Positions 25,665-34,335 are shown, counted from the first letter of the stretch. The stretch is 64,000 nt of DNA from Thioalkalivibrio sp. XN8 (GCF_011058255.1 NZ_JAALFH010000008.1:1-64000); one strand, 5' to 3'. Numbers and translations are program-made. The notes: generated from the sequence alone by a model not told the origin.

Positions 25665-26456
25665 ATGACGGAAGCTCCGGCCGCCAAAATTTCTCGGTTG
25701 CTCATCCAGCGTGGCCGCAAGCTGTTTCGCGGGCCTTCTCAGAATCTAGAATCCACCGGCAACGCCAACGCCGATCGCATGGTGAACGACCTGGATCGGC
25801 AGCCTCATGCGTTCGTCATCGCTTGCATCATGAGCCGCCAGATGCGAGCGGAGCGCTGCTGGATTATCCCTTACGAGTTCAAGCATCGAGTTGGGACGTT
25901 CGATATGAAACGGCTGCGCCGTCTCAGCGATGCCGAGGTCCTCGACGCGTTCTCCAGGCCAACACCGCTGCACCGATACAACGCGGAGATGGCACGGAAC
26001 TTCCAGTTCGCTATTCAACTGATTGCTGCCAAATATCGAGGCGATGCATCGCGCATCTGGGCCAATGAGCCCTCTAGCGCCGAGCTCGTCTATCGCTTTC
26101 TTGAATTCCGCGGGGTCGGGCCGAAGATCGCCACCATGGCAGCGAACATCCTAGCCAGACAATTCAAGGTGCCGCTTCGGGATTACTACTCCATAGACGT
26201 GTCCGCGGATGTCCACGTGAAACGCGTTTTCGAGCGATTGGGCTTGGTTGGGCCCAATGCTGATGTGAATCAGGTAATTTTCCGGGCGCGGAGTCTAAGC
26301 CCCGAATTCCCGGGATTGCTGGACTTCCCAGCGTGGGAGATCGGGCGGCACTGGTGCAGGCCGAGACGCTCGGATTGCGCAAGCTGTTATATGCGGAAGG
26401 TTTGTCCTACGGCGGCTTCCGGGTCATTGGACACGGGCGTGGTTCGAATGGATTAG
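25665..26456 (+). CDS. endonuclease III-like DNA glycosylase with Fe-S cluster
   Basis: This 263-residue HhH-GPD-superfamily protein has a helix-hairpin-helix (FRGVGPKIATMAANI, residues 148-162) that places Lys154 at the catalytic lysine of endonuclease III, and Asp182 in SIDVSADVHVKRV at the catalytic aspartate. C231, C238, C241 and C247 give the C-x6-C-x2-C-x5-C pattern of the [4Fe-4S] loop. It is more divergent than housekeeping Nth and sits within the defence island, so it may act on modified or phage DNA; that is inference. It starts 14 bases after the interrupted ORF. Confidence 0.8.
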   Translation: MTEAPAAKISRLLIQRGRKLFRGPSQNLESTGNANADRMVNDLDRQPHAFVIACIMSRQMRAERCWIIPYEFKHRVGTFDMKRLRRLSDAEVLDAFSRPTPLHRYNAEMARNFQFAIQLIAAKYRGDASRIWANEPSSAELVYRFLEFRGVGPKIATMAANILARQFKVPLRDYYSIDVSADVHVKRVFERLGLVGPNADVNQVIFRARSLSPEFPGLLDFPAWEIGRHWCRPRRSDCASCYMRKVCPTAASGSLDTGVVRMD

Positions 26457-26489
26457 CGGCCTTCACGGACTCGAAAGGGATTGTCAGAA

Positions 26490-27278
26490 ATGCGTTCACC
26501 GCTCAAAAGAAAGCCTCTCCGCAATCCCGGTGACTCGGTCCGTAAGGAGATGGACAAGCTCGTCAACGAGAAAGTCCTTTCCGACTACTTCATTGCCATG
26601 TTCATGGTTCTGCTCGCCGGCTTGGAGTGGTTTCGCTGGTATACGGACATGCGGCCCCAACCGGTGATCTACACCGTTGTAGCGATCATCGTGGCTGGCG
26701 TTGCCTTCAATCGTATCCGCAGAAACTTCAAGAGATTCAGAGCATTGAAGTTAGGCCAAGAAGGCGAAGCCGCCGTTGGGCAGTTTCTTGAATCGCTACG
26801 GAATCGTGGCGCTTCCGTCCTCCATGACTTCCCTGGCGAGGGCTTCAATGTAGACCACATCGTGATCCACGAGAGCGGCGTCTACCTGATCGAAACCAAG
26901 ACCTTCTCGAAACCAGATCGTGGCGAACCCTTGATTACTTTCGATGGCGAGCGCGTGCTGGTGCTCGGCAGGGAGCCTGATCGGAATCCGGTTATCCAGG
27001 CGCGAGCCTCCGCGAGGTGGCTAAGCGAGTTGATTCAGGAGCTTACCGGGAAGAGGGTTGCCGTTCGGCCTGTCGTCGTTTTCCCAGGGTAGTTCATTCA
27101 GCCGACTGCGGAGGCCAAGTCGAGTGACGTGTGGGCCCTGAACCCAAAGGCATTGCCGGCGTTTATCGATAGCAGTCGAAGCCAGATGGCCGACGCGGAC
27201 GTGCACTCGCTCGCGGCGCATCTTTCTCGCTACGCGCGCGCCGAGCTTGGCCGTAGCGGAAAGCGCGGTGGTCACTAG
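26490..27278 (+). pseudogene. NERD-domain nuclease-like gene interrupted by TAG
   Basis: The frame encodes two membrane segments (residues ~33-75, ending RIRRNFKRFRALKLGQEGE) and a NERD nuclease-related domain (FLESLRNRGASVLHDFPGEG, VDHIVIHESGVYLIETKTFS). TAG at 27090-27092 interrupts at VVVFPG*FIQPTAEAK, where relatives normally have Trp. The frame continues with DVWALNPKALPAFIDSSRSQ and HLSRYARAEL to TAG at 27276. A single TGG-to-TAG change explains it. The conserved D..ETK core lies before the stop, so a truncated product is conceivable. The ATG at 26490 is preferred, with AAAGGGA nine bases upstream. Confidence 0.78.
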
Positions 27279-27406
27279 TCTCGCCGCCTGAACCGTGGAA
27301 AAGTTACTCGGTCCCGAAAGCTCCATTTGAAGCGGGCGGACGGTTATATTTTTCGATAGTCTGAGCAGGCCCTGCCCGCCTGCCAGGATCGCGGAGTGAC
27401 GAGAAT

Positions 27407-28414
27407 ATGCGCGAAATAAGCTACATGCTGTTGGTTAGTTCGATTGTATCGGGACACGCTATTGCTCAGGTCCCGGACCTTTCAGGACTGGACTTGGACA
27501 CCCGTACGTCGATCCAACTGGCGTGTGCTCGTGCAAAGGTAGAGGGGCCGACTGTATATCGCGACTGCATCGTCAATCAACTAGAGAGTATCGAGGGCAT
27601 GGATCCTTTGCCTGACGTCTCTGGGCTTGATCTGGATACCCGTACGTCTATTGAACTGGCTTGTGCCCGTGCGAAGACGGAGGGCCCAGCTACATATCGC
27701 GCCTGTGTCGGTCGCGAGTTGGAGAGCATTGAGGGTATGGACACTTCGCCTGATCTCTCCGGGCTCGATTTGGACACGCGTGGGTCGATTGAACTCGCTT
27801 GTGCTCGCGCCAAGGTAGAGGGGCCGGCGGCGTATCGCCAATGCGTGCGCCGCCACTTCGAAAGCGTCTCCGAAACGGAAGACACTTCGGGGCTATCGGA
27901 GCTTGAGCCGACTTTGCCCGGGGCAGAGGAAGGAGTTTCGGCCAACGGCTCATGGGAATTGAGTACGGAGGGCACTGGGACAGCATTCGAGAGCCGCTGG
28001 GCGACGACCTCTGCACTCCCCGATGAATCGAGCGCCGAATCAGAGCTTGCCTTCGTGGGCATCAACGCCTACGAGGGGAGTCCTGAGCTATTCATCGGCG
28101 ATCCGTACTCCACTGCGGAAGTCTTGCTGTCTGCGATGGTGGGAGAAGAGATTGAGTGTGCCTTCGGAAACTGGGGGCTTGCGGTCGATCGAGAGGAATT
28201 TCCAATTGCCGATACGTCAAGATCTACGGATAACTCGGCGACGTTTCTGCACCCGCGGGATGAGAGGGGATTCTGGCGTGCTTTCGCTGGTGGGTCGCGA
28301 TTGGCCGTTCAGGTGGAAAGGACCTGCTACGGTGACATGGATGTAATCACGATGGTTTACTCGCTTTCGGGATCTCAAGCTGCAGTCCAGTTCGTTTTGA
28401 ATCGAGAGCCGTAG
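27407..28414 (+). CDS. secreted protein with three 46-residue cysteine repeats
   Basis: This 335-residue protein has a signal peptide ending SGHAIA-Q. Residues 23-160 are three tandem repeats of 46 residues, each of the form PDLSGLDLDTRTSI-x-LACARAK-x-EGP-x-x-YR-x-C, with two cysteines per unit that probably pair. The C-terminal half (residues ~190-335) is an unrecognised, probably beta-rich domain ending SGSQAAVQFVLNREP. Composition is intermediate between island and backbone. The function is unknown; the repeat type is reminiscent of short Cys modules in exported bacterial proteins. Confidence 0.72.
   Translation: MREISYMLLVSSIVSGHAIAQVPDLSGLDLDTRTSIQLACARAKVEGPTVYRDCIVNQLESIEGMDPLPDVSGLDLDTRTSIELACARAKTEGPATYRACVGRELESIEGMDTSPDLSGLDLDTRGSIELACARAKVEGPAAYRQCVRRHFESVSETEDTSGLSELEPTLPGAEEGVSANGSWELSTEGTGTAFESRWATTSALPDESSAESELAFVGINAYEGSPELFIGDPYSTAEVLLSAMVGEEIECAFGNWGLAVDREEFPIADTSRSTDNSATFLHPRDERGFWRAFAGGSRLAVQVERTCYGDMDVITMVYSLSGSQAAVQFVLNREP
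27473..27886 (+). repeat. three tandem 138-bp coding repeats
   Basis: Units 27473-27610, 27611-27748 and 27749-27886 encode 46 residues each. Units 1 and 2 are nearly identical in protein sequence over their first 24 residues, and unit 3 is diverged at its end. Confidence 0.85.
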
Positions 28415-28527
28415 GAGTAGTTCATAGCACTGGACTACCCCCACAGCACACCAACTGCTAGTTTCCCCCGAAGCCCGATCCCCATGCTGGGCCTTGAACC
28501 GCAACACGCCGACCGGAGGAATGCAGC
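28415..28527. other. intergenic, possible island right edge
   Basis: Composition rises back to the backbone level across these 113 bases. The start of the next gene has a good GGAGGAATGCAGC ribosome-binding region. No attachment-site duplicate of the left edge was found. Confidence 0.4.
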
Positions 28528-29742
28528 ATGGACAACCCAGCCCGCCGGCAGCTACTGAAATTTCTCGCCGCCAGTCCCCTGCTGTACTGCACCGCGGCCG
28601 GCCGCCTCTTGGCTGAGGAATCCCTCGACGCCCTCGAGCTGCCCGACCACCTCATCAAGTCGCCGGCCGATGCGCTCGACGTGTTCGACTTCCACGCGGT
28701 CGCGAAGCACAACCTGCCGCCGGCCCACTACGGTTACCTCGCCACCGGCACCGACGGCAACGAGACGCTGACCGCCAACCGGCGCGCATTCGAGCAGGTC
28801 TACCTGCGGCCGATGCGCATGGTGGACACCAGCCGGGTCAGCCTCGAGACCATGCTACTCGGCGAGTCGCTCTCATCGCCGATCGTGCTGGCCCCGGTCG
28901 GTAGCCAGGGCGCGTTCCACCCCGACGCGGAGCTCGCCACGGCGCGGGCGGCCCGGGCGCAGGGCCACCTGCAGCTCCTGTCGAACGTGGCGACGACGCC
29001 GATCGAGGACGTGATCGCCGCGCGCGGCGAGCCGGTCTGGTTCCAGCTCTATCCGACCAACCAGTGGTCCACCGCCCAGATGATGCTGGAGCGGGCCGAG
29101 CGGGCCGGGGCCCGCGTGGTCGTGCTCACCATCGACCTCCACTCCGGCAGCAACCGCGTGCTGCTGGGCCAGCACGAGCGCATCGATGACCGCGACTGCT
29201 CGACCTGCCACGGCACGTACAGCGTCGAGGACTTCCTGCGCCTGAACCCGATGTACCAGGGCTCGCAGGTTACGTACGCCGATTTCGGCACCGCCGACAT
29301 GACCTGGGACTACCTCGAGCGGATCCGCCGGGCCAGCTCGATGAAGATCGTGGTCAAGGGCATCGTCACGCGCGAGGATGCGGCCGGCGCGGTCGAGGCG
29401 GGGGCCGACGCGGTCTACGTCTCCAACCACGGCGGCCGCGCCGAGGCCAGCGGCTGGGGCGCGCTGGAGAGCCTGCCCGAGGTGGTGGAGGCTGTGAACG
29501 GTCGCGTCCCGGTCATGATCGACAGCGGGTTCCGCCGCGGCACCGACATCTTCAAGGCCCTCGCCCTGGGTGCGGATGCGGTGTGCATCGGCCGGCCCTA
29601 TATCTGGGGCCTGGCGGCCTTCGGCCAGGCGGGCGTCGAGAAGGTGCTGGAGATGCTGCGGGCGGAGCTGGCGATGGTGATGGGGCAGGTGGGCGCGGCC
29701 TCGATTGCGGATATCAGCGGCCGGCATGTGGGGATGCGGTAG
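28528..29742 (+). CDS. FMN-dependent alpha-hydroxy-acid oxidizing protein
   Basis: This 404-residue TIM-barrel enzyme of the lactate/glycolate oxidase and LldD family has an N-terminal Tat-like leader (RRQLLKFLAASPLLY). FMN and substrate motifs seen are LAPVGSQGAFHPDAE, WFQLYP, IVVKGIVTREDA and the catalytic-His motif VSNHGGRA. These are followed by DSGFRRGTDIFKALALGADA and CIGRPYIWGLAAFGQ. Relatives usually have Gln where this one has Ala after HGGR, so substrate preference may differ. The leader suggests export or membrane attachment, which is unusual for this family. Confidence 0.9.
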   Translation: MDNPARRQLLKFLAASPLLYCTAAGRLLAEESLDALELPDHLIKSPADALDVFDFHAVAKHNLPPAHYGYLATGTDGNETLTANRRAFEQVYLRPMRMVDTSRVSLETMLLGESLSSPIVLAPVGSQGAFHPDAELATARAARAQGHLQLLSNVATTPIEDVIAARGEPVWFQLYPTNQWSTAQMMLERAERAGARVVVLTIDLHSGSNRVLLGQHERIDDRDCSTCHGTYSVEDFLRLNPMYQGSQVTYADFGTADMTWDYLERIRRASSMKIVVKGIVTREDAAGAVEAGADAVYVSNHGGRAEASGWGALESLPEVVEAVNGRVPVMIDSGFRRGTDIFKALALGADAVCIGRPYIWGLAAFGQAGVEKVLEMLRAELAMVMGQVGAASIADISGRHVGMR

Positions 29743-29763
29743 GGAGAGTGACTCGAACGGCGC

Positions 29764-29847
29764 GTGCTGCGCAAAGCTGAGCTAATATCGGCGTGGGATC
29801 GAGCGCAGGCGGGTCAGCGTCTTACGCGGATTGCGCCGCTGGAGTAA
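29764..29847 (+). pseudogene. DUF4160 C-terminal remnant
   Basis: Twenty-seven codons read LRKAELISAWDRAQAGQRL then TRIAPLE and a stop. This matches the end of DUF4160 proteins (W...A..G..L.RI.PL), which normally precede DUF2442 genes as here. The rest of the gene is missing between this stub and the preceding oxidase gene. Confidence 0.5.
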
Positions 29848-29851
29848 CGGT

Positions 29852-30097
29852 ATGCTGACAAGAATCATTGCAGCCAGGTATCTGGGCGGTCATACGGTCT
29901 GGCTTCGGTTCAACGACGGGCTCGAAGGACCGGTCGACCTGTCCGCAGAACTCTCTGGCGAGGTGTTCGAGCCGCTACGCGACGAGGCTTATTTCGCTCG
30001 GGTCGAGCTCCACCCGGAGCTGCATACGCTGGTTTGGCCCAATGGTGCCGATTTCGCCCCCGAGTTCCTGCGCGAGAAGCTGCTGGTTGCTGCCTGA
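29852..30097 (+). CDS. DUF2442 protein
   Basis: This 81-residue protein of the DUF2442 family has LTRIIAARYLGGHTVWLRF, SGEVFEPLRDEAYF and a C-terminal WPNGADFAPEFL. DUF2442 genes are usually paired with DUF4160 genes in a putative toxin-antitoxin-like unit; here the partner is only a remnant four bases upstream. The start at 29852 has GGAG at a good distance. Confidence 0.85.
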   Translation: MLTRIIAARYLGGHTVWLRFNDGLEGPVDLSAELSGEVFEPLRDEAYFARVELHPELHTLVWPNGADFAPEFLREKLLVAA

Positions 30098-30127
30098 GCA
30101 GGGCTGACAAGCTTCTGGAGGCCTGGG

Positions 30128-30430
30128 ATGAGTTCTTCAGCCGAGCAGATCGATAGGCCACGCGCCGTGTCAGTCAGCAGCTCCGATGACGAGCTGACCG
30201 TCGTGTTAAGTGACGGCCGGACGATCTCTGTTCCCCTGGCGTGGTATCCGCGCCTGGAGCACGCGACGAGTGAAGAGCGGCAGGACTGGGAGCTGATCGG
30301 ACACGGCACCGGCATCCATTGGCCAGCGGTCGATGAGGATATCAGCGTCGATTCGCTGCTTCGCGGCCTGCCGTCCAACGAGTCCCAGGCGTCCCTGCGC
30401 CGGTGGCTGGCGGGACGCGTTTCCGGTTAA
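30128..30430 (+). CDS. DUF2442 protein, second copy
   Basis: This 100-residue protein is of the longer DUF2442 subgroup (DELTVVLSDGRTISVPLAWY, LEHATSEERQDWELIGHGTG, IHWPAVDEDISVDSLLRG). Thirty bases separate it from the first DUF2442 gene, to which it is only distantly similar. No partner gene is adjacent. The function is unknown. Confidence 0.87.
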   Translation: MSSSAEQIDRPRAVSVSSSDDELTVVLSDGRTISVPLAWYPRLEHATSEERQDWELIGHGTGIHWPAVDEDISVDSLLRGLPSNESQASLRRWLAGRVSG

Positions 30431-30537
30431 ACGCCTCGGATTCTGACGCTGGAGCTTGGCAACAGGTGCTTGAGAGTGGTCACCCTCGAGGATAGAGTGG
30501 CTATCCACAACGCTTTCCCCGACCGGGGGTTCCGGCC

Positions 30538-30756
30538 ATGAAGCTGAGCTACCACGCCGAGACGGATTCACTGTACATCGACCTTTCAGATCGGCCGAGC
30601 GCTGAGAGCCGTGAGATCTCCGAGGGCGTAGTGCTCGATTATGATTCAGACGGGCAGCTGGTCGGGATCGATATCGACAATGCTTCGGCGAAAGTCGACC
30701 TGGGCAGGCTTGTATTGAGCCGTTTGCCCGGGAAGGTGGAAACTGCGGTCGCCTGA
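30538..30756 (+). CDS. DUF2283 protein
   Basis: This 72-residue protein has the complete DUF2283 pattern: KLSYHAETDSLYIDLSDRPS, SREISEGVVLDYDSDGQLVG, and IDIDNASAKVDL. Members are common beside toxin-antitoxin genes and may be antitoxin-like, but no role is established. It is the last of three small genes in the same direction. Confidence 0.88.
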   Translation: MKLSYHAETDSLYIDLSDRPSAESREISEGVVLDYDSDGQLVGIDIDNASAKVDLGRLVLSRLPGKVETAVA

Positions 30757-30787
30757 TATGGCGTCTTAAGGTCGCCGCTTAACGCCC

Positions 30788-32503
30788 TCAGCGCCGCTCC
30801 GGCGTCACAAACCGCTTGAAGAAATCCCCCACCGACACGGTCACCAGGTCGGTCAACTCGCCGGCGTCAAAGAACGAACCACGGCAGGAACCGCACTGCT
30901 CGAACCAGATGTGCGGTTGTTCGGGGTCGACCATGCGATGCATCGGGCCGGCGCAGCGCGGGCAGCGGTAGTTGTCGACCCGGTTCTGTGTCTTGCCGGT
31001 CTTGATGTCGCCGATGTCGAGCGCAGCCGCCGCCTCTTTCGTGCGCAGCTTGCTGAGCTCGCCGGCGTCGAACCACAGGCCGTGACAGGAGAAACACCGA
31101 TCGACCTCGGTGTTGTCGATCATCACCTGTTCCATGTCGGCGCGGCACTTGGGGCAGCGCATCGCGCCGGAAAAATACATGCCGGACCCGCCGGCGCCCA
31201 TGCCCACGGTGTAACTCGGCGCCCGCTTGCGGCCGGTTTGTTCTGCCGGCCGGTGCCGATGGAACAGGGTGATGAAGATCATCGTGACGGTGATGGCGCC
31301 AAGCAGCAGGTAGGCTTCGACGTACGAGGTCTGCTCGGCAATCATGCCGTAGCTCTTCGAGCCGGCTGAGGCGCCGAGATTGGCCACCGACATGTAGATG
31401 GCAAACTGGGTGGCGGAATTCGCGCTGGAGCAGATGGCCATGGCCAGCGCGATCATGCACACCATGGTCACGGGCCCGAGCAACACCCAGGCGGCCAGCA
31501 TCACCCTGACGTAGGTCGTGTTCTCCCACAGGAACTGCGTCTGGGCGAGCAGGATGGCGTGGATGGCGACGAGCGAGACCGTCAGTATCAGCATGCGCTT
31601 GGCGCCGAAGCGATCGATCATGGGCCCCAGCGCCAGCGCCACGGCTGCACCCGCCAGCCCCATCACCGCAACAAGTTGTGACCATTCCGGCGTCGTGAAG
31701 CCGAACAGGTTGATGGCGGCGATAGGCATCAGGGCGTGACCGTAGCCGCTGATGAAACCGTCGAACAGCATGATCGCCATCAGGATAAGGCTGACCCGGG
31801 ACCACAGCACCGCGTTCAGCCCCTTGAAAACGTCCGCGAACGAAGCGGCCGCACGCCGCTCAGACATCGCGGCGCCGGTACTCCACGGCAGGCGACGCTC
31901 GCCGCGATGCTCCACGGTCATCATGAAGCCGAGCAGGAAAACGGCCTGGACGACGGCCGCGACAAGCGCGGTAACGCCCATGCCGAAGGTGACCAGCATC
32001 ATTCCGCTGACCGCCGAAGTCACGGCCCAGCCGATGGCCTTGCCGAACACCATGAAGCCGTTCAGGCGGCCCTGCTCATCGACCGGCGTGACCTCGATCG
32101 CCAGGCCGTCGACGGCGACATCCTGCGTCGCCGCGAACACGTTGATAAGGAGGCCGAGCACCGTCAGCAGGCCGACCTGCTCGACCGGGTTGTCGACGAG
32201 GACGAGACCGAAGAACGACAGCGTCATGCCGAGTTGTGCGCCCAGCACCCAGGGTCGCCGCCGGCCCATCGCCAGGAACTGGTAGCGGTCCATCAGCGGC
32301 CCGGACAACAGCTTGAAGGCCCAGGGCAGGATGATGACGGCGAGGAAAGTGGCGATCTGGCCGGCCCCGACCCCCTGGCTCGCCAGCCAGGCGGGCACGG
32401 CGATGTTCATCAGCCCGTAGGGAATGCCCTGCGCAAAATACATGGATGAGCCGGCGGCATAGCGCATGCGCGAGCTTTCCGCGAGAACCCAGTTGATTGT
32501 CAT
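30788..32503 (-). CDS. AmpG-like MFS transporter fused to two zinc ribbons
   Basis: This 571-residue protein has a twelve-helix MFS transporter of the AmpG/SLC33-like type (MYFAQGIPYGLMNIAVPAWL, MDRYQFLAMGRRRPWVLGAQ, AATQDVAVDGLAIEVTP). It is followed from residue ~450 by two TFIIB-type zinc ribbons. These are CPKCRADMEQ with CFSCHGLWFDAGEL, and CPRCAGPMHR with CGSCRGSFFDAGEL. The start at 32503 follows AGGA and begins at the first transporter helix. AmpG relatives import anhydromuropeptides; whether this one does is unknown. The fusion is unusual. Confidence 0.85.
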   Translation of the reverse strand: MTINWVLAESSRMRYAAGSSMYFAQGIPYGLMNIAVPAWLASQGVGAGQIATFLAVIILPWAFKLLSGPLMDRYQFLAMGRRRPWVLGAQLGMTLSFFGLVLVDNPVEQVGLLTVLGLLINVFAATQDVAVDGLAIEVTPVDEQGRLNGFMVFGKAIGWAVTSAVSGMMLVTFGMGVTALVAAVVQAVFLLGFMMTVEHRGERRLPWSTGAAMSERRAAASFADVFKGLNAVLWSRVSLILMAIMLFDGFISGYGHALMPIAAINLFGFTTPEWSQLVAVMGLAGAAVALALGPMIDRFGAKRMLILTVSLVAIHAILLAQTQFLWENTTYVRVMLAAWVLLGPVTMVCMIALAMAICSSANSATQFAIYMSVANLGASAGSKSYGMIAEQTSYVEAYLLLGAITVTMIFITLFHRHRPAEQTGRKRAPSYTVGMGAGGSGMYFSGAMRCPKCRADMEQVMIDNTEVDRCFSCHGLWFDAGELSKLRTKEAAAALDIGDIKTGKTQNRVDNYRCPRCAGPMHRMVDPEQPHIWFEQCGSCRGSFFDAGELTDLVTVSVGDFFKRFVTPERR

Positions 32504-32679
32504 TTTTGTTGTCCTGAGCGAGGCGAGCGGGGATGTTACCGCGGCGGCTGCAGTACTGCACCAATCGGCATCCAGGCTCATCCCCTGAGCCCGCCGCCCC
32601 GGATACTGGGCTCGTCACCCGGACGTGACGGGCCTTGCGCCGGGGCCATGGAAGGCCCGCTGCCGCCACGGAGGATGAC

Positions 32680-33342
32680 GTGAAGCTTGCCCTCGACCAC
32701 GCCTCGCTCAAGGCCCACCAGCGCGCCCACCGCGCCGACTGGCCGCAGCCGCTCGCCCTGCGCGTACACCGTGCCCTGAGCTGGCTGTACCGGGCCGAGC
32801 AGGAGCCGGAGGACCATGACGCCCGGTTCATCTTCCTGTGGCTGGCCTTCAACGCCGCCTACGCCCAGGAATTCCCCAACCGGCGCGAGTTCTCCGAGAC
32901 GCGCCTGCTGCTCCAGTTTCTCAGCCGGCTGATCGACGCGGACCGCGACAACCTGCTGTACGAGCTGGTGTGGACCCGTTACCCGTCGTCCATCCGCCTG
33001 CTGATCGACAACCGCTATGTCTACCAGCCCTACTGGGACTACGTGAACGGCTACCTCACCGAGGCGGAGTGGCAGGAGCGCTTCGACCGCAGCCGCGCCT
33101 CGGCGCGCCGGGCGCTGGGCGAGGGGCGCACCAAGAAGCTGTTCGCCGCGACCTTCGAGCGGCTCTACGTGCTGCGCAACCAGGTGCTGCACGGCGGCGC
33201 CACCTGGAATAGCCGCATCAACCGCGACCAGATCCGCGACGGCGCCAACATCCTCGGCGACGTCGTGCCGATCGTCATCCACCTGATGATGGAGCACGCC
33301 TACAGCGTGTGGGGCGAGGCGTGTTATCCGGTGGTGGACTGA
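32680..33342 (+). CDS. HEPN-like protein
   Basis: This 220-residue helical protein has the HEPN RNase-type R-x4-H motif as RNQVLH (residues 166-171), followed by GG and a helix. FIFLWLAFNAAYAQEF (50-65) resembles the start of Apea/MAE-type HEPN domains. The GTG at 32680 is chosen because of GGAGGA just upstream. HEPN proteins are often toxins or defence RNases; no antitoxin partner is adjacent. The role is not established. Confidence 0.65.
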   Translation: MKLALDHASLKAHQRAHRADWPQPLALRVHRALSWLYRAEQEPEDHDARFIFLWLAFNAAYAQEFPNRREFSETRLLLQFLSRLIDADRDNLLYELVWTRYPSSIRLLIDNRYVYQPYWDYVNGYLTEAEWQERFDRSRASARRALGEGRTKKLFAATFERLYVLRNQVLHGGATWNSRINRDQIRDGANILGDVVPIVIHLMMEHAYSVWGEACYPVVD

Positions 33343-33453
33343 GGCGCGGTATCAGTTCAGGCCGCGAGCATTGACCTGATCAGGCCACACCAGGTTTGAG
33401 AACCACTGCCATTGAGTCCATGCTGGGGCTCAAAGGAGCCAGCCACCGTATTC

Positions 33454-34335
33454 ATGTTTATCCGTATCGGTTTCGAGATCACCATCGAGTGCGCGCGCCC
33501 GACGCCGCTGTTGCTGGCGCTGTTGCCGCATCCGAGCTATGGCGGGCGGGTGATCGGGTCTGAAGAGGTCCGCACCGATCTTGCGGTGCCGCAGGAAGAG
33601 TATCTCGATGAGTTCGCCAATCGCCGGGTGCGCATGGTCGCGCCGCCCGGGCGGACGACGCTGTGGTCCGACTGCATAGTCGAGAATGACGGCCAGCCGG
33701 ACCCCTTCGACTGGAACGCGCGCCAGCACCCGGTTGCCGAGCTGCCGCCGGACACGCTGCGCTACCTGACCCCGAGCCGCTACTGCAACAGCGACGAGCT
33801 GGTCGACCTGGCGTGGGGCCTGTTTGGCGCGACGCCGGAGGGCTGGGCGCGGGTCCAGGCGATCTGCAACTGGGTGCAGAGCCAGCTCACCTTCGGCTAC
33901 CCCTTCGGTCGTCCGGACAAGACCGCGACCGACGCGGCGCGCGAACGCACCGGCGTGTGTCGCGATTTCGCCCACCTGGCGGTGGCGCTGTGCCGCGCCA
34001 TGAACATCCCGGCGCGCTATGCCAGCGGCTATCTCGGCGATATCGGGGTCCCGGACAGCGGCCCCGGCGATTTTTCCGCCTGGTTCGAGGCCTATCTCGA
34101 GAACCGCTGGTTCACCTTCGATGCGCGCCACAACACGCCGCGGATCGGCCGGGTGCTGGTGGTGCGCGGCCGCGATGCGGCAGACGGGGCGATGATGACG
34201 TCCTTCGGCAATTACGATTTGAAGGTTTTTCGGGTATGGACCGACGAAGTCGCCGGCACCACGTCCGACACCGAGCGCCTGGCCCTGCTGGAGCGGCTGC
34301 CGGATGCGCCGGCGCTGACCCTGGCGCCGACGTAG
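33454..34335 (+). CDS. transglutaminase-like cysteine protease-fold protein
   Basis: This 293-residue cytoplasmic protein of the transglutaminase-like (COG1305) group has catalytic Cys169 in RERTGVCRDFAHLAVALC and an Asp in WFTFDARHN. The stretch DFSAWFEAYL has Ser208 where the classical catalytic His (HAW) is found. My recollection is that this occurs in a sub-branch of the family, perhaps using another His. The N-terminal ~110 residues form the usual beta-rich leader domain. The ribosome-binding site (AAAGGAG) is rather far, at ~15 bases. Confidence 0.82.
   Translation: MFIRIGFEITIECARPTPLLLALLPHPSYGGRVIGSEEVRTDLAVPQEEYLDEFANRRVRMVAPPGRTTLWSDCIVENDGQPDPFDWNARQHPVAELPPDTLRYLTPSRYCNSDELVDLAWGLFGATPEGWARVQAICNWVQSQLTFGYPFGRPDKTATDAARERTGVCRDFAHLAVALCRAMNIPARYASGYLGDIGVPDSGPGDFSAWFEAYLENRWFTFDARHNTPRIGRVLVVRGRDAADGAMMTSFGNYDLKVFRVWTDEVAGTTSDTERLALLERLPDAPALTLAPT

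Larger units (their letters stand above)
15650..27278. other. low-GC defence island
   Basis: Between the broken HD gene and the interrupted NERD gene the base composition drops to roughly 50-55% G+C. Almost every gene is linked to phage defence or DNA repair: HNH restriction nuclease, TIR protein, type I R-M with PrrC, glycosylase, NERD nuclease. No integrase, transposase or flanking direct repeat was seen, so the mode of entry is unknown. The right edge could also lie at ~28420, after the secreted repeat protein. Confidence 0.7.

Noticed and set aside
15650-28420. Search for integrase, transposase, tRNA attachment site or direct repeats bounding the island
   Set aside because: None was found; only the 9-base AGCGCCGGG pair near the left edge, which is too short to call an attachment site.
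28461-28495. Similarity of TTTCCCCCGAAGC...GATCCCCA to the truncated toxin region at 11655
   Set aside because: Only about 20 matching bases with a gap; could be a toxin-gene scrap, but not enough to support a feature or an attachment site.
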